Notes: generated from the letters alone by a model not told the origin. Shown: positions 22,603 through 32,587, numbered from the stretch's first letter. The stretch: 64,000 nucleotides of DNA from Thalassobaculum_A sp040219215 (GCF_040219215.1 NZ_JAVJSX010000031.1:1-64000); one strand, 5' to 3'. Numbers and translations: made by a program.

Positions 22603-24954
22603 CTAGGGGAGAGCGTAGGCGATGATCGAGTCACCCTCCGCAGTCCCGAGGGAGCCGTGACCGCCAGCGACGACCACGATGTACTGCTTCCCGTTCTTTG
22701 CCCGGTAGGTCATCGGGGTTGCCTGTCCCCCGACGGGCAGTCGTTCTTCCCAGAGTCGTTCCCCGGTCGCCATATCGTAGGCGCGGACGTAGTAATCGAG
22801 GGACCCACTCATGAACGCAACACCCCCGGCGGTGATGATCGGACCGCCGAGATCGGGAACGCCCACCTCGAAGGGCAGAGGCACCGGCGCCAGATCTTCA
22901 ACCGTGCCGTTCCGATGCATCCAGGTGATTTGCCCGGTCGTCAGGTCTGCGCCCGCAACATAGCCCCAGGGCGGTGCCTGGCAAGGCAGGCCGATCGGAG
23001 ACACGAATGGCAGCATCTTTACCGCGAATGGGGCACCGTGGTTCTCGTTCAGACCGGACTCTCCGCTCGACATATCCTTGATCTCCTGGCCATCGCGTGG
23101 AATCAGCCGGACCACGAAAGCCAGATAGGACGGTGTCGCGAACAGGGTTTGGTGCACCGGGTCGACGGCAACGGCCCCCCAGTTGAAGACGCCAAAATTT
23201 CCCGGATAGACAATCGTTCCCTGTAGTGACGGCGGGGTGTAGCGGCCCTCGTAGCGGTAGGAATGGAACTGGATGCGGCAAGCGAGTTGGTCGAACATTG
23301 TCACGCCCCACATGTCCTTGCCCTCCAAGGGCTCGGGCTCAAACGAGAGGGCAGAGGCCGGTTGAGAAGGTGCCGTATAGTCGCCCTCGGCGGCCCCCTG
23401 TGGCGCCTTCCTTTCAAACACCGGCAGGACGGGCGCACCGTTGCGGCGATCTAGAACAAAGATGTCGCCTTGCTTGGTCGGTTGGACCAGGGCAGGGACC
23501 GTATCGCCGCCAATCGTCAGGTCAAGCAGGCTCGGTTGCGCCGGGACGTCCATATCCCACAGGTCGTGGCGGACTGTTTGGAACACCCAGCGAACCGCCC
23601 CTGTCTGAAGATCGAGGGCGACGACCGCGGACGAGAACCGCTCAACCGTCGCATCGCGATCACCGCCCCACTGGTCCGGCGACTGGTTACCCATGGGCAC
23701 GTAGACCATGCCGAGCTCTTCGTCGACGCTGGAGACCGACCAGCTGTTCGGTGAGTTCGGGGTATAGGTTTGTCCGTCGGAAATCGGTTCCGTCGCATCG
23801 GGATTTCCGGAGTCCCAGTTCCAGACAAGCTCGCCGGTGTAAACGTCGTAGGCCCGGATCACGCCGGACGGTTCAGTCGTGGAGACGTTATCGTTGACCG
23901 CGCCGCCGACGATAACCAATCCCGAAGTCACCGCCGGCGGCGAGGTCGAGTAATAAAATCCTTCCTGCACGTGCGGCATGTTTCGCCACAGGTCCACGGT
24001 GCCGTCACCGCCGCCAAAGGCTCGGCAGACATCGCCGGAGTCGGCATCCAGAGCGATCAGCCGGGCATCTGCCGTCGGCAGGAAAAGCCGTTTCGCGCAT
24101 TGGACATCGGCAAGAGCGTCGGGGCTACGATGGTACGAGATACCTCGACAGGTCCGGTGCTGGAGACCGGAGAGCTTTCGGACTTTCGGATCGAAGCGCC
24201 AGCGCTCCTCCCCCGTCGCCGGATCCAGAGCAATGACAAGGTTGTGCGGCGTACAGAGGTATAGCGTGTCGCCGATCTTGATTGGCGTAACTTCGTAGGT
24301 GGTCTCGGTTGGATCGCCAGGGGCGCGGATGTCGCCGGTGTGATAGGTCCATGCGACTTGCAGTTTATCGACGTTGCGGACCGTGATCTGGTTGAGCGGT
24401 GAGTATCGCAATCCGGCCCCTGTCCGGCCGTACGCATGCCAGTCGTCGGCCGGAACAGGCGCGTCAACCGACGCTTCGCTCGTCCTCGCCTTTGGTGTCG
24501 GCGATGAAGCGGGTCGATCAAACGGATCGCGAAACTGCGAGACAACAGCGGTCGAGACACAAAGCATCAACGAGATCGTCAACGGCAGGCCCGCGCCCCG
24601 CCATAGCGGCGGAACCGCGGTATCGGGACTGGAACCGCTTGGCCGCATTCCGCGCATCACGCCGGGAATCAAAAGCCATAAGCCCAGGAGAACCACCACA
24701 GCTCCGCGTGGCGCCAACTGCCACCAATCGAAGCCAACCTCCCATAGTGCCCAGGCCAGGGTCGCGGCCACTACCGCCGCGTAGCTCCAGAGCGCTAAGC
24801 GACGACGGGTAAGCAGCAGCAATCCGGTCAGCAGGAACCCGGCACCAGCGAGGAGGTAATACCAACTGCCGCCAATGGCGATCAGCCACGCACCGCCTGA
24901 ACCGATCACGAGTCCGATAGCTGTGAAGAGCGCTCCTGTGGCGATCATGAGCAT
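22603..24954 (-). CDS. gcd: Membrane-bound PQQ glucose dehydrogenase
   Basis: A 783-residue quinoprotein. Residues 1-135 hold about five membrane helices (from MLMIATGALFTAIGLVIGSG to VVVLLGLWLLIPGVM), as in Gcd. The periplasmic eight-bladed PQQ propeller follows: DDWHAYGRTGAGLRYSPLNQ, the repeated tryptophan-docking motifs (TGEERWRFDP, TGAVRWVFQTVRHDLWDMDV) and a C-terminal GGQATPMTYRAKNGKQYIVV. It oxidises glucose to gluconolactone in the periplasm and gives electrons to ubiquinone. Tandem ATGs at 24957 and 24954 follow AAGGAG; 24954 has the better spacing. No pqq genes are in the window. Confidence 0.92.
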   Translation of the reverse strand: MLMIATGALFTAIGLVIGSGGAWLIAIGGSWYYLLAGAGFLLTGLLLLTRRRLALWSYAAVVAATLAWALWEVGFDWWQLAPRGAVVVLLGLWLLIPGVMRGMRPSGSSPDTAVPPLWRGAGLPLTISLMLCVSTAVVSQFRDPFDRPASSPTPKARTSEASVDAPVPADDWHAYGRTGAGLRYSPLNQITVRNVDKLQVAWTYHTGDIRAPGDPTETTYEVTPIKIGDTLYLCTPHNLVIALDPATGEERWRFDPKVRKLSGLQHRTCRGISYHRSPDALADVQCAKRLFLPTADARLIALDADSGDVCRAFGGGDGTVDLWRNMPHVQEGFYYSTSPPAVTSGLVIVGGAVNDNVSTTEPSGVIRAYDVYTGELVWNWDSGNPDATEPISDGQTYTPNSPNSWSVSSVDEELGMVYVPMGNQSPDQWGGDRDATVERFSSAVVALDLQTGAVRWVFQTVRHDLWDMDVPAQPSLLDLTIGGDTVPALVQPTKQGDIFVLDRRNGAPVLPVFERKAPQGAAEGDYTAPSQPASALSFEPEPLEGKDMWGVTMFDQLACRIQFHSYRYEGRYTPPSLQGTIVYPGNFGVFNWGAVAVDPVHQTLFATPSYLAFVVRLIPRDGQEIKDMSSGESGLNENHGAPFAVKMLPFVSPIGLPCQAPPWGYVAGADLTTGQITWMHRNGTVEDLAPVPLPFEVGVPDLGGPIITAGGVAFMSGSLDYYVRAYDMATGERLWEERLPVGGQATPMTYRAKNGKQYIVVVAGGHGSLGTAEGDSIIAYALP

Positions 24955-24984
24955 CATCAACTCCTTCGCGCGGCAATCGTCTCC

Positions 24985-25003
24985 ACACGGCAAAGTGCCG
25001 TGT
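24985..25003 (-). terminator. Hairpin between the fdh operon end and gcd
   Basis: ACACGGCA (24985-24992) and TGCCGTGT (24996-25003) form a perfect 8-bp stem around a 3-base loop. It follows the small gene ending at 25130 and precedes gcd. No U-run follows, so termination is uncertain. Confidence 0.35.
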
Positions 25004-25129
25004 CAGAAGCGGCCGGGGACGAGCCTCTGAATGAGCGATCACGGCGTAGCGAGTTGGGCATTGGCCAGCATGACCGCAGATACAGTCCCGCGCTGGGCGG
25101 GCTGCTGAAGCTGCATGATGCTCCCTGGC

Positions 25130-25270
25130 TCAACCACCGTGTTCAGGTGGATGGACGTGCCGCTGCGAGATGAAGCCTTGCCCGGCGTCGAGGGCCGCCC
25201 GCTCGTAGATCAAGACACCGGCAGCGGCCAGGACAACCATGATGGCGATGCCGGCCAGGAATGCCCTCAT
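25130..25270 (-). CDS. 46-residue single-pass membrane protein at the end of the fdh operon
   Basis: Translation from ATG at 25270 gives MRAFLAGIAIMVVLAAAGVL, then IYERAALDAGQGFISQRHVH and PPEHGG. One membrane helix spans about residues 4-22, followed by a short polar tail that would face the periplasm. The start lies nine bases after the stop of the formate dehydrogenase cytochrome subunit, with GAGAGA upstream, which argues for a real co-translated gene. It may be an accessory or stabilising peptide of the membrane subunit. No family name is recognised. Confidence 0.6.
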   Translation of the reverse strand: MRAFLAGIAIMVVLAAAGVLIYERAALDAGQGFISQRHVHPPEHGG

Positions 25271-25279
25271 GTGTCTCTC

Positions 25280-26503
25280 TCATTCCGCGGGTTGGGTGCT
25301 TTTCTGCTCGTCTGCATCGGCTGTCTCCGATAGGCGGCCGTACCAGATGCTGTGATGTTCCTTGGCCCAGTTGCGATCCACATTGCCACTCCATATGGCA
25401 TCAAACGCACCCACCATCCCGATGGTGCCGATGTAGATGTGGCCAAAGATGATGCCGATCATGATCAGTGCCGCGATGGCATGAGTGCTCTGGGCGAGTT
25501 GCATTCCGTCATATCCCGCCCATAGGAATGGAAACATCATCGCCAAGCCGGTTCCGATCAGTACGATGCTGCCGAGAATCACGGCCCAGAAGATCAGCTT
25601 CTGCCCGGCGTTGAAGCGGTCTGCAGGGGGATTCGGAGCGTTGTCCCGCATGAATCCGCCACCTTGCTTCAGCCATTTCCAGTCGAGTGCTGTGGGAAGG
25701 TTCTGCCAGCTCCAACTGGCGATCATGACGGCAACACCGACGGCGAGCGGCGCAACCAGCGCCATATGCAGCCACGCACTGCCCTCCGCCAGATCGCCGA
25801 AGAGGTCGGGCCCCAACCACGGACGGATCACGTCCTTGCCGAACAGGATCACCAGGCCGGTGAGCGCCAGCACTATGAAACTGCCTGCGGTCAGCCAATG
25901 GTTGGCCCGCTCGAAAGCGCTGAAACGCGAGACCGTTTGGCCGCTAAGGCCCTCCTTGATCGGCACACGCCCGCGGACTGACAGAAATACGGCCAGGATT
26001 GCCGCAACGCCGATCAGGTAGAACGCTCCACCGAATGCGATCGGTCCGTTGCGCGCACTACGCCACTGTCGGCCTTGCGGCTGCACGAAGGTTTCTTTCG
26101 CGGGACCTGGCAGGGACGACCGACCTGAGACGTTCTGCGGCTCCCGCAGCATCTTGGACTCGCCGTCGCGGTTGCTCAGCCAGTCGTTCACCACAGCCCG
26201 CCCCTCAGAGTATGGGATGTTGGGAGCGTCAGGTGATTTCAGAGCGCCGTCTGCGGGGCGGCCGGCAGCGGGTCGCGGTTGCTCCGGACTCGGCCCCGAT
26301 GCCGCCCGCCAACGCTGGAGCTCGGTACGTGCGATGATCGACTGCCGACCCGCGGCGTTGTTCGAGGGATTGTCGACGGCCTTCCGTCCGGCCACCTCGT
26401 TCGTGGGCACGATCAGGTCATCGGTCACGCTGCCGAGATAGACTGTGTACCCGAGCAGAATGACGAGGGCGGAGGCGACGATGGCGGCGATGACGCGAAC
26501 CAT
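25280..26503 (-). CDS. Formate dehydrogenase cytochrome b556 (gamma) subunit
   Basis: A 407-residue membrane subunit. After an N-terminal helix and a long periplasmic Pro/Arg-rich stretch (about 30-150), it has the FdoI-type core with four helices. RFSAFERANHWLTAGSFIVL carries a haem-ligand His, and AQSTHAIAALIMIGIIFGHI carries further His ligands. It takes electrons from the beta subunit and reduces quinone. The N-terminal region is longer than in E. coli FdoI (211 residues), as in the longer alphaproteobacterial form. AGGAG lies nine bases before the start; the beta-subunit stop is 16 bases upstream. Confidence 0.88.
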   Translation of the reverse strand: MVRVIAAIVASALVILLGYTVYLGSVTDDLIVPTNEVAGRKAVDNPSNNAAGRQSIIARTELQRWRAASGPSPEQPRPAAGRPADGALKSPDAPNIPYSEGRAVVNDWLSNRDGESKMLREPQNVSGRSSLPGPAKETFVQPQGRQWRSARNGPIAFGGAFYLIGVAAILAVFLSVRGRVPIKEGLSGQTVSRFSAFERANHWLTAGSFIVLALTGLVILFGKDVIRPWLGPDLFGDLAEGSAWLHMALVAPLAVGVAVMIASWSWQNLPTALDWKWLKQGGGFMRDNAPNPPADRFNAGQKLIFWAVILGSIVLIGTGLAMMFPFLWAGYDGMQLAQSTHAIAALIMIGIIFGHIYIGTIGMVGAFDAIWSGNVDRNWAKEHHSIWYGRLSETADADEQKSTQPAE

Positions 26504-26518
26504 GACATTTCGCTCCTG

Positions 26519-27118
26519 TCAGCTCTCCTGGGGCGGACCGTAGTACGCTGTCGACCAACCCCAGGCACCGCTGCCGTAGCCGCGGCGAATGACGCGCTCC
26601 TTGTAGATGTCGATGACAACGTCACCATCTCCTCCGAGCAGGGCACGGGTCGAACAGACCTCAGCGCACAACGGCAATTTTCCCTCGGCGATCCTGTTGC
26701 GGCCGTACTTCTTGAACTCCATCTCGGACCCGTCGGCCTCGGGGCCGCCGGCGCAGAACGTGCACTTGTCCATCTTGCCGCGAGACCCGAAGTTCGAGGT
26801 CTGCGGAAACTGCGGGGCGCCGAACGGACAGGCGTAGAAGCAGTATCCGCAGCCGATGCAGATGTCCTTGTCGTGCAGCACGATACCGATATCCGTCTGG
26901 TAGATGCAGGAGACCGGACACACCGCGATGCACGGCGCGTCGGTACAGTGCATGCACGACACCGAGAGCGAGAACTCGCCGGGCACGCCATCATTGACGG
27001 TTACCAGGCGGCGACGCTGCATGCCCCACGGAACCTCGTGCTCGTTCTTGCAGACGGTGGTGCAGGCATTGCACTCGATGCACCGCTCGGCATCACAGAG
27101 AAACTTCATCCTGGCCAT
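26519..27118 (-). CDS. Formate dehydrogenase iron-sulfur (beta) subunit
   Basis: A 199-residue ferredoxin-like electron-transfer subunit with four Cys clusters for [4Fe-4S] centres: CIECNACTTVCKNEH (about 13-27), CMHCTDAPCIAVCPV (55-69), CIGCGYCFYACPFGAP (86-101) and the split site KCTFC plus LPLCAEVC. It carries electrons from the alpha subunit to the cytochrome subunit. It is shorter than E. coli FdoH and lacks the C-terminal membrane anchor. GAGGAGG lies before the start; the alpha-subunit frame ends 13 bases upstream. Confidence 0.92.
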   Translation of the reverse strand: MARMKFLCDAERCIECNACTTVCKNEHEVPWGMQRRRLVTVNDGVPGEFSLSVSCMHCTDAPCIAVCPVSCIYQTDIGIVLHDKDICIGCGYCFYACPFGAPQFPQTSNFGSRGKMDKCTFCAGGPEADGSEMEFKKYGRNRIAEGKLPLCAEVCSTRALLGGDGDVVIDIYKERVIRRGYGSGAWGWSTAYYGPPQES

Positions 27119-27131
27119 CGCATTCGCCTCC

Positions 27132-30100
27132 TCAGGCCCGCTCGATGCGACACAGCGTGCCCTTGGTCTCCTGCATGAAGGTCACGACGTCGTACCCGTA
27201 GGTCATGACGGTGTTCGCGGCTTCTCCGACTACATACGGTACGGTGCCCTGGGGGTATTTCTCGGAGAGATCGCGGCCCTGATAGAGTCCGCCGAAGTGA
27301 AACGGCATGAAGACTGTGCCTCGTCCGACGCGTCTGGTGCTCATCGCGGCGACCTTGATCCGTGCGCCCTCCGGCGTGTGCAGCCAGATCAGGTCTCCGT
27401 CGGCGATCTTGAGGGCACGAGCATCGTCCGGATGGACCTCTGCGAACATCTCCTGCTGCAGCTCAGCCAGCCACATGTTCGAGCGAGTCTCGTCGCCCCC
27501 GCCTTCATACTCGACCAACCGCCCGGTTGTGAGGATCAACGGATAATCCCTGCTGAAGTCCTGCTGCTGGATCGACCAGTAGAGCGTCGGCAGCCGGTAT
27601 TTCCGCCGGTCGTCGTAGGTGCGGTACTTTTCGACGAGATCGCGCCGGGGGGTATAAAGCGGCTCTCGATGGACCGGCACGGGATCGGGGAAATTCCAGA
27701 CCAGGGCCCGGGCCTTGCCGTTGCCGAACGGCGCGCAGCCATGCGCGATCGCGACCCGCTGAATGCCTCCCGACAGATCGGTCTTCCAGTTCACCCGGAG
27801 AAGTTTGCCGGCGAAGTTCTCGCCGTCGCTCATCTTCTGGTCGCCATCTTCGCCGCCACCGCCCAGATCGGCCTTCCCGGTGCCGGTGTCTTTCGGTTCT
27901 TTCTTCTGCTCGCGGCTCTCCGGCGTATAGTCCTCATAGGTTTTGGCCGCCTGACGTGCCTGCGGATCGTTCTGCTCGATCGAGCTTGGGCCTGGTGTTC
28001 TATCAGTCGATCTCGTCTCATCGACCGACTTGCCTGCCAGGAGTTCCTCCAACCGCTCATGGGCGGCTTGCTCAGACAACGTCAGGATCGACGGTTCAAA
28101 GCTCCCATCGGCCACGGTTGCGATCGCGAGGCGTTCCACACTGGTAAGCTCGGTGTGCCAGCCGAGCTTCTCCAGGACCGCGTAGGTGAACTCGGGGTAT
28201 CCGTCCGCGATCTCCGAACCAACCGGATAAGACCCCTCGGCCAACAGATTGGATCCATCGTGCTCCACTCCCCAGCGGGCGCGGAACGGTAGGCCGCCCT
28301 CCGCGACGGGAAGTGACTGGTCCCAAAGGCTTCGGGTTCCCGGGTGCTTCATCTTGGAGGTGCCCCAGCAGGGCCACGGCAGGCCGTAGTACTCGCCCTT
28401 CACCGGCCCGCTCATGCCAAGCAAGGTTGTGCTGTCGAACTTGTCTTGATGACGCATGTGGAGCTTCAGTCGCTCCGGGGATTGTCCGGTATACCCGATG
28501 GTCCAGGAGCCCCGGTTGATCTCGCGAAGAATGTCTTCGGCGACCGGTTCGTCGTTCTCAACGGCGATGTGGCGGCAGAGCTCGTTATCGAAGCCGAACT
28601 TGCGGGCGAAGCGATAAATGATCTCGTAGTCGGACTTGGCCTCGAACAGCGGCTCGATGACCTTCTCGCGCCACTGCAAGGCGCGCTGTGAGTTCGTAAC
28701 CGAGCCGGAACTCTCCATGGTCGAGCCGGCGGGCAGAAGATAAACGCCATTCTTCCGGTCAGCCAGCGCTGCCGAAAGTGTCGGCACCAGATCAACGATC
28801 ACCAGCAGGTCGACCTTTTCCAGACCGGCCTTCACGTCCGGGCCGCGTGAATGGGAGTTTGGAGCGTGCCCCCAGAACACCATCGCGCGGATATTGTCCG
28901 ACTGTTCAATGTTGTCCTTCGCTTCGAGCGCACCGTCGAACCAGCGCGATTCCGGGATGCCGTCGGCCTCCATAAGCTCCTTCGAAGCGAACCGCCCTTG
29001 GAGCCAGTCGTAGTCGACGTCCCAGACCCGAGCCCAATGCTTCCACGCTGCGGTGGTGAGGCCGTAATACGCAGGAAGGGTATGGCACAGCACGCCAAGG
29101 TCGGTCGCTCCCTGGACGTTGTCATGGCCCCGGAAGATGTTGGTGCCCCCCCGGACTTGCCGACGTTGCCGAGCGCGAGTTGGAAAATTGAGGCGGCACG
29201 GGTGTTGCCGTTGCCGATCGTCGATTGTGTCAGCCCCATGCACCAGATCAGCGTGCCGGGGCGGTTCTCAGCAACGATGCGAGCCACCCGCTCGATCTGG
29301 TCGCGCGGTACGCCCGTGATGTTCTCGACCTCGTCTGGCGGGTATTTGGCCACTTCATTGCGGACCTGCTCAAAGCCGAAGACGCGCTGCTTGAGGTAGT
29401 CCTTATCCTCCCACCCGTTCCGAAGGATGTGCCAGAGCACGCCCCACAGGAAAGCGACGTCCGTGCCGGTCCGGATCCGAACGAACTCGTCGGCATGGGC
29501 GGCCGTGCGTGTGAAGCGCGGATCAACGACGATCAGAGTGGCGCCGTTCTCCTTGGCCCGTAGCAGGTGGAGCATCGATACCGGGTGGGCCTCGGCGGGA
29601 TTGCCGCCGAGCAGGAAGATCGACTTGGAATTGTGGATGTCATTGAAAGAATTGGTCATCGCACCGTAGCCAAAGGTGTTGGCCACGCCGGCGACCGTGG
29701 TCGAGTGGCAGATGCGGGCTTGGTGATCGACGTTGTTGGTCCCCCACATCGCCGCAAACTTGCGGAACAGATATCCCGCCTCGTTGGAGAATTTCGCGGA
29801 CCCGAGCCAATACACTGAATCCGGCCCGGATTTCTGCCGGATGTTCAGCATCTGGTCGCCTATCTCTTCGAGTGCCTGCTCCCAGGAAACGCGTTTCCAG
29901 CGACCGTTTTCGAGTTTTGTCGGATATTTCAAGCGGCGATGGCCGATAGCCAACTCTCGGGTCGCGGCCCCCTTCGCGCAGTGGGTTCCCATGTTGACGG
30001 GGCTTTCGAAGACCGGCTCCTGGCCAATCCACACGCCATTCTCGATCTCCGCGGAGATCGAACATCCGACGGCACAGAATGGGCAGATCGTCTTGCGGTG

Positions 30101-30304
30101 CTGGATCGATGGCGACTGGCCGGTTTGGGCGCTGGCCTTGCTCACCGAGCCGGACTGGGCCGTAGCGAAGGCGGTAAGACCACCGGCTGCCAGACCTGCG
30201 CTCATCAGGAAGCGCCGACGGTCGACCGAGGTGTCTGTGCCCCCCGCGTTGACCGCGATACGGTCCCGGGCCCGGCAGACAGATGATAGCTTCTTTCGGA
30301 GCAT
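27132..30304 (-). pseudogene. fdhA: Formate dehydrogenase alpha subunit, interrupted by a -1 frameshift
   Basis: Two overlapping frames together encode about 1057 residues of a membrane-associated molybdopterin formate dehydrogenase. The first (start 30304, GGAGGAG upstream) has a Tat signal (DRRRFLMSAGLAAGG), the [4Fe-4S] motif CPFCAVGC and the Mo ligand in ARICHSTTVAG, a Cys where E. coli has selenocysteine. It runs to ALGNVGKSGG, where seven G residues (C7 at 29146-29152 on the plus strand) replace the eight needed to continue as GGTNIFRGHDN in the second frame, which ends at 27132. Everything else is intact. The cause may be a sequencing or assembly slip, a recent mutation, or slippage-controlled expression. 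The order is TAT-target, alpha, beta, gamma. Confidence 0.88.
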
Positions 30305-30335
30305 CGTACTCCTCCAGCAACGTTTGGAGCGGCGC

Positions 30336-30542
30336 TCAGAAGCGCATCCGCCGGTAGGCGGCCAGAACGTGCTCGGTCTCTTCGTAGACGTCGGCGCGGT
30401 TGGGTTTCGGTTGCACAGCGGATGCAGCCGCAACAGCCTCGCCCGCATTCGACAAACCATGCACTCCGCCAGTCAGAGCCAGTGTGGCAAGGCCGAGGAC
30501 CGTCCGTCGGTCGGTCTCTTCATTCCCTGCTTTGGTCGGCAT
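30336..30542 (-). CDS. Formate dehydrogenase region TAT-target small protein
   Basis: A 68-residue protein with a twin-arginine segment (ETDRRTVLGLATLALTGGVH) and the conserved tail ADVYEETEHVLAAYRRMRF, the hallmark of the small Tat-signal proteins that precede fdhA in many bacteria (YxETEHVxxYYxxxRF). Its role is unknown; assistance with formate dehydrogenase export or assembly has been proposed. AAGGAG lies five bases before the start. It ends 31 bases before the fdhA start and is the first gene of the operon. Confidence 0.85.
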   Translation of the reverse strand: MPTKAGNEETDRRTVLGLATLALTGGVHGLSNAGEAVAAASAVQPKPNRADVYEETEHVLAAYRRMRF

Positions 30543-30576
30543 GACTGCTCCTTCTGGCTTCCAGCATCAGACGGAC

Positions 30577-30601
30577 AACAATCAGCTCATGTGATTGTTC
30601 C
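30577..30601 (-). promoter_or_regulatory. Possible EcfG-type promoter for the fdh operon
   Basis: Minus strand: GGAAC (30601-30597), a 16-base spacer, TGTT (30580-30577; one mismatch to CGTT), 34 bases before the start at 30542. Confidence 0.3.
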
Positions 30602-30647
30602 CGTTCGGCCGGAGGCGGCTATGCTGCCGCCTCCGGCACGCCGTCGG

Positions 30648-31400
30648 TTATCCGGGCAGGGCTTTCAACAGCGGTCCGGCGTCGTCTGCCGACATGTTGC
30701 CAACCAGGGCTGAGGCTGGTGTCACCTCGGTGCCGTAGAATTGCCGGTTGTGGTCGGCGTTCCATCTGACGTCCGAAACTCCAACGCCCGCGCCGGCGAA
30801 AATACCCTGGGTGTCGGCCCACGTAACGACATCGCCCTTGCCCCAGGAGGTGCCCGCGTTTGCTGTGTAGTTCAGGACTTTGATCCCGGCATCAACGCTC
30901 AGCGAGAACGAGTTCCGCTGCTTGAAGTTGTCGACGGCCCGATCGGTCATGAGGATGAATGCGATCCGTCCGCCGGAGACGCCGGCCTCAAGACCGGCGG
31001 TGAGACCGCCAACGTCATAGAATCCCGGTCCGGTCCAACTGCCGTCCTCATGGGCCGCCATCACTCCGCTTCCGCCTTCGCCACCGATTCCAAGCGCTAC
31101 GCGGCCGTAGTCCGGCACCAGATAGACGCCCTTCGCGTCGCGCAGAAGTTTCGCCACCTCTGGATCGGACCGCATGGCTTCGACCATGTCTGTTGCCTCG
31201 TCGATCAGATCGCTCACTGCGACCTGATCGGCCTTCATGGCGGTGGGTGTATTCTGGTTCGCTTCCTGCTCGGTGGGTGTCGGCGTAACGCCCGGTGTCG
31301 GTTCGTTGTCCAGGCCAACGGCGAGCGTGGGTGCGGCTGCGAGCGTGCAGCCAACCAGCCACGCGGCCGCGCAACGGCATACGCTGTTGTGCAATTGCAT
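30648..31400 (-). CDS. SYLF (YSC84-type) lipid-binding domain protein
   Basis: A 250-residue exported protein. The signal region is MQLHNSVCRCAAAWLVGCTL, followed by a Pro/Thr-rich linker. The SYLF/YSC84 domain runs from about 80 to 250: LLRDAKGVYLVPDYGRVALG, then GGEGGSGVM, GPGFYDVGGLTAGLEAG and FILMTDRAVDNF. Bacterial members are envelope proteins that may bind membranes; the precise function is unknown. GVYLVPD matches the usual KGVLVFPxxxK motif. GGAG lies seven bases before the start. It is a monocistronic gene downstream of the formate dehydrogenase promoter region. Confidence 0.85.
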   Translation of the reverse strand: MQLHNSVCRCAAAWLVGCTLAAAPTLAVGLDNEPTPGVTPTPTEQEANQNTPTAMKADQVAVSDLIDEATDMVEAMRSDPEVAKLLRDAKGVYLVPDYGRVALGIGGEGGSGVMAAHEDGSWTGPGFYDVGGLTAGLEAGVSGGRIAFILMTDRAVDNFKQRNSFSLSVDAGIKVLNYTANAGTSWGKGDVVTWADTQGIFAGAGVGVSDVRWNADHNRQFYGTEVTPASALVGNMSADDAGPLLKALPG

Positions 31401-31492
31401 TACGAGTCTCCGTTCTGTGGAACGTGCCTTGGTCAGGCCCCTTGCTCTGAGGGTTGTTGATCCGCCAGAAGTTGCGGAAATCACCGCAATCG

Positions 31493-31837
31493 TCAGCGGA
31501 TGGCGTCTCGACCGTGGACCTCCGCAGGCGGCGCGGTCGCTTCCACGGCGGTAAATGGTTCGATGATGCGGTAGGCGTGCTCCGCACCTTTTGGCACGAG
31601 CCAGGAGTCACCTGGCTCGAGCTTGATGGTCTGGTCTTCGACGGTCAGTTCGGCGAGGCCGGAGAGGACGTAGCCGACGGTTTCATAGTCCCGGCGTACT
31701 GGGTCTTTCGTGTCCGGCTGCTCGCTGCTCCACAGGCGCATCGAAACCTGCTTTCCGGAAACCAGATATCTCTGACCCATCGCGCCTCTCGGAGAGGTCT
31801 CGCTGGAGACCTTCTTGACGGTGGTGTCCGCTGTCAT
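31493..31837 (-). CDS. Cupin-domain protein
   Basis: A 114-residue single-cupin protein. Residues about 35-105 form the barrel: QVSMRLWSSE, ETVGYVLSGLAELTVEDQTI, then LEPGDSWLVPKGAEHAYRII. The usual metal ligands are partly present (Glu in YETVGYV, His in GAEHAY), so metal binding is possible but not complete. The start at 31837 has GAGGAG six bases upstream; a longer frame to 31888 lacks one. It lies downstream of a CBS protein in the same direction. The substrate is unknown. Confidence 0.75.
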   Translation of the reverse strand: MTADTTVKKVSSETSPRGAMGQRYLVSGKQVSMRLWSSEQPDTKDPVRRDYETVGYVLSGLAELTVEDQTIKLEPGDSWLVPKGAEHAYRIIEPFTAVEATAPPAEVHGRDAIR

Positions 31838-31903
31838 GTGCGTCTCCTCACAGTCTCTTCGCCGGATTGGATCGCCTGGGCGATCCAATAGGACGAACTT
31901 CTC

Positions 31904-32338
31904 TCAGTGAGTTTGGGAGTGCTTGCCGCCCGGCTGCGAGATACCGGAGAGAGCGGCGCCGGAAGAACTGCCGCGGTCAAAGGTCGCAACGTCAGCCAAT
32001 GAGAGGATGCCGACCAAGCGCTTGTCCCTGTTGACCACCGGCAGCCTTCGGACCTGCTGTTCGGCCATATTCCCGCAGACCGTTTCGACGTCATCATCGT
32101 CAAAGCAGTACTTGACCTCGGCGCTCATGATCTCCCGAACCAGCGTCTGCGGAGACTTCCCCGCAGCGACGCCGCGTACCGCGATGTCACGGTCGGACAA
32201 CATGCCGACGAGGCGATCGTTCTCGCCGACCGGTACAAGTCCGGCGTCGATCTCCGCCATGATCTGAGCGGCGGCCTGAATGGATTGGTCCGGGCTGGCG
32301 ATCTGAACATTGCTCGTCATCGCGTCGCGTACCTTCAT
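31904..32338 (-). CDS. CBS-pair protein
   Basis: A 144-residue protein of two CBS domains: about 8-62 (MTSNVQIASPDQSIQAAAQI, VGMLSDRDIAVRGVA) and 72-130 (MSAEVKYCFDDDDVETVCGN, RRLPVVNRDKRLVGILSLAD). Stand-alone CBS pairs bind adenosyl ligands such as AMP, ATP or NAD and are common in stress regulons; the target is unknown. The start at 32338 has GAGGAG eight bases upstream. The 249 bases to the next gene (32339-32587) hold no recognisable feature. Confidence 0.88.
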   Translation of the reverse strand: MKVRDAMTSNVQIASPDQSIQAAAQIMAEIDAGLVPVGENDRLVGMLSDRDIAVRGVAAGKSPQTLVREIMSAEVKYCFDDDDVETVCGNMAEQQVRRLPVVNRDKRLVGILSLADVATFDRGSSSGAALSGISQPGGKHSQTH

Positions 32339-32587
32339 CTGTCCAACTCCTCGTGCAGAGTGTCCATCCCCACCGGGTTCGGCTGATGGCCTTGGCAACC
32401 CAATCCGTTCGGTTCGGATACTGTTCCAGACGAAATCCAAGAATCCCGTTCCCGTGATCGGACTGCCTCGGGCTTGCCCCTCAAATCCAGGATGGCTGAC
32501 GCATTCGAGGGGGCTGATGGCCGCTGCTCTGCGTGCGCGTTTGCGACGGCAAGTCGTCCATGGGAGTGCAACCCATGGCAGGTGCGT

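Noticed and set aside
29126..29170. Selenocysteine or deliberate stop as the cause of the fdhA break
   Set aside because: The Mo ligand is a normal Cys codon upstream, and the interruption is a frame change in a G-tract, not an in-frame TGA.
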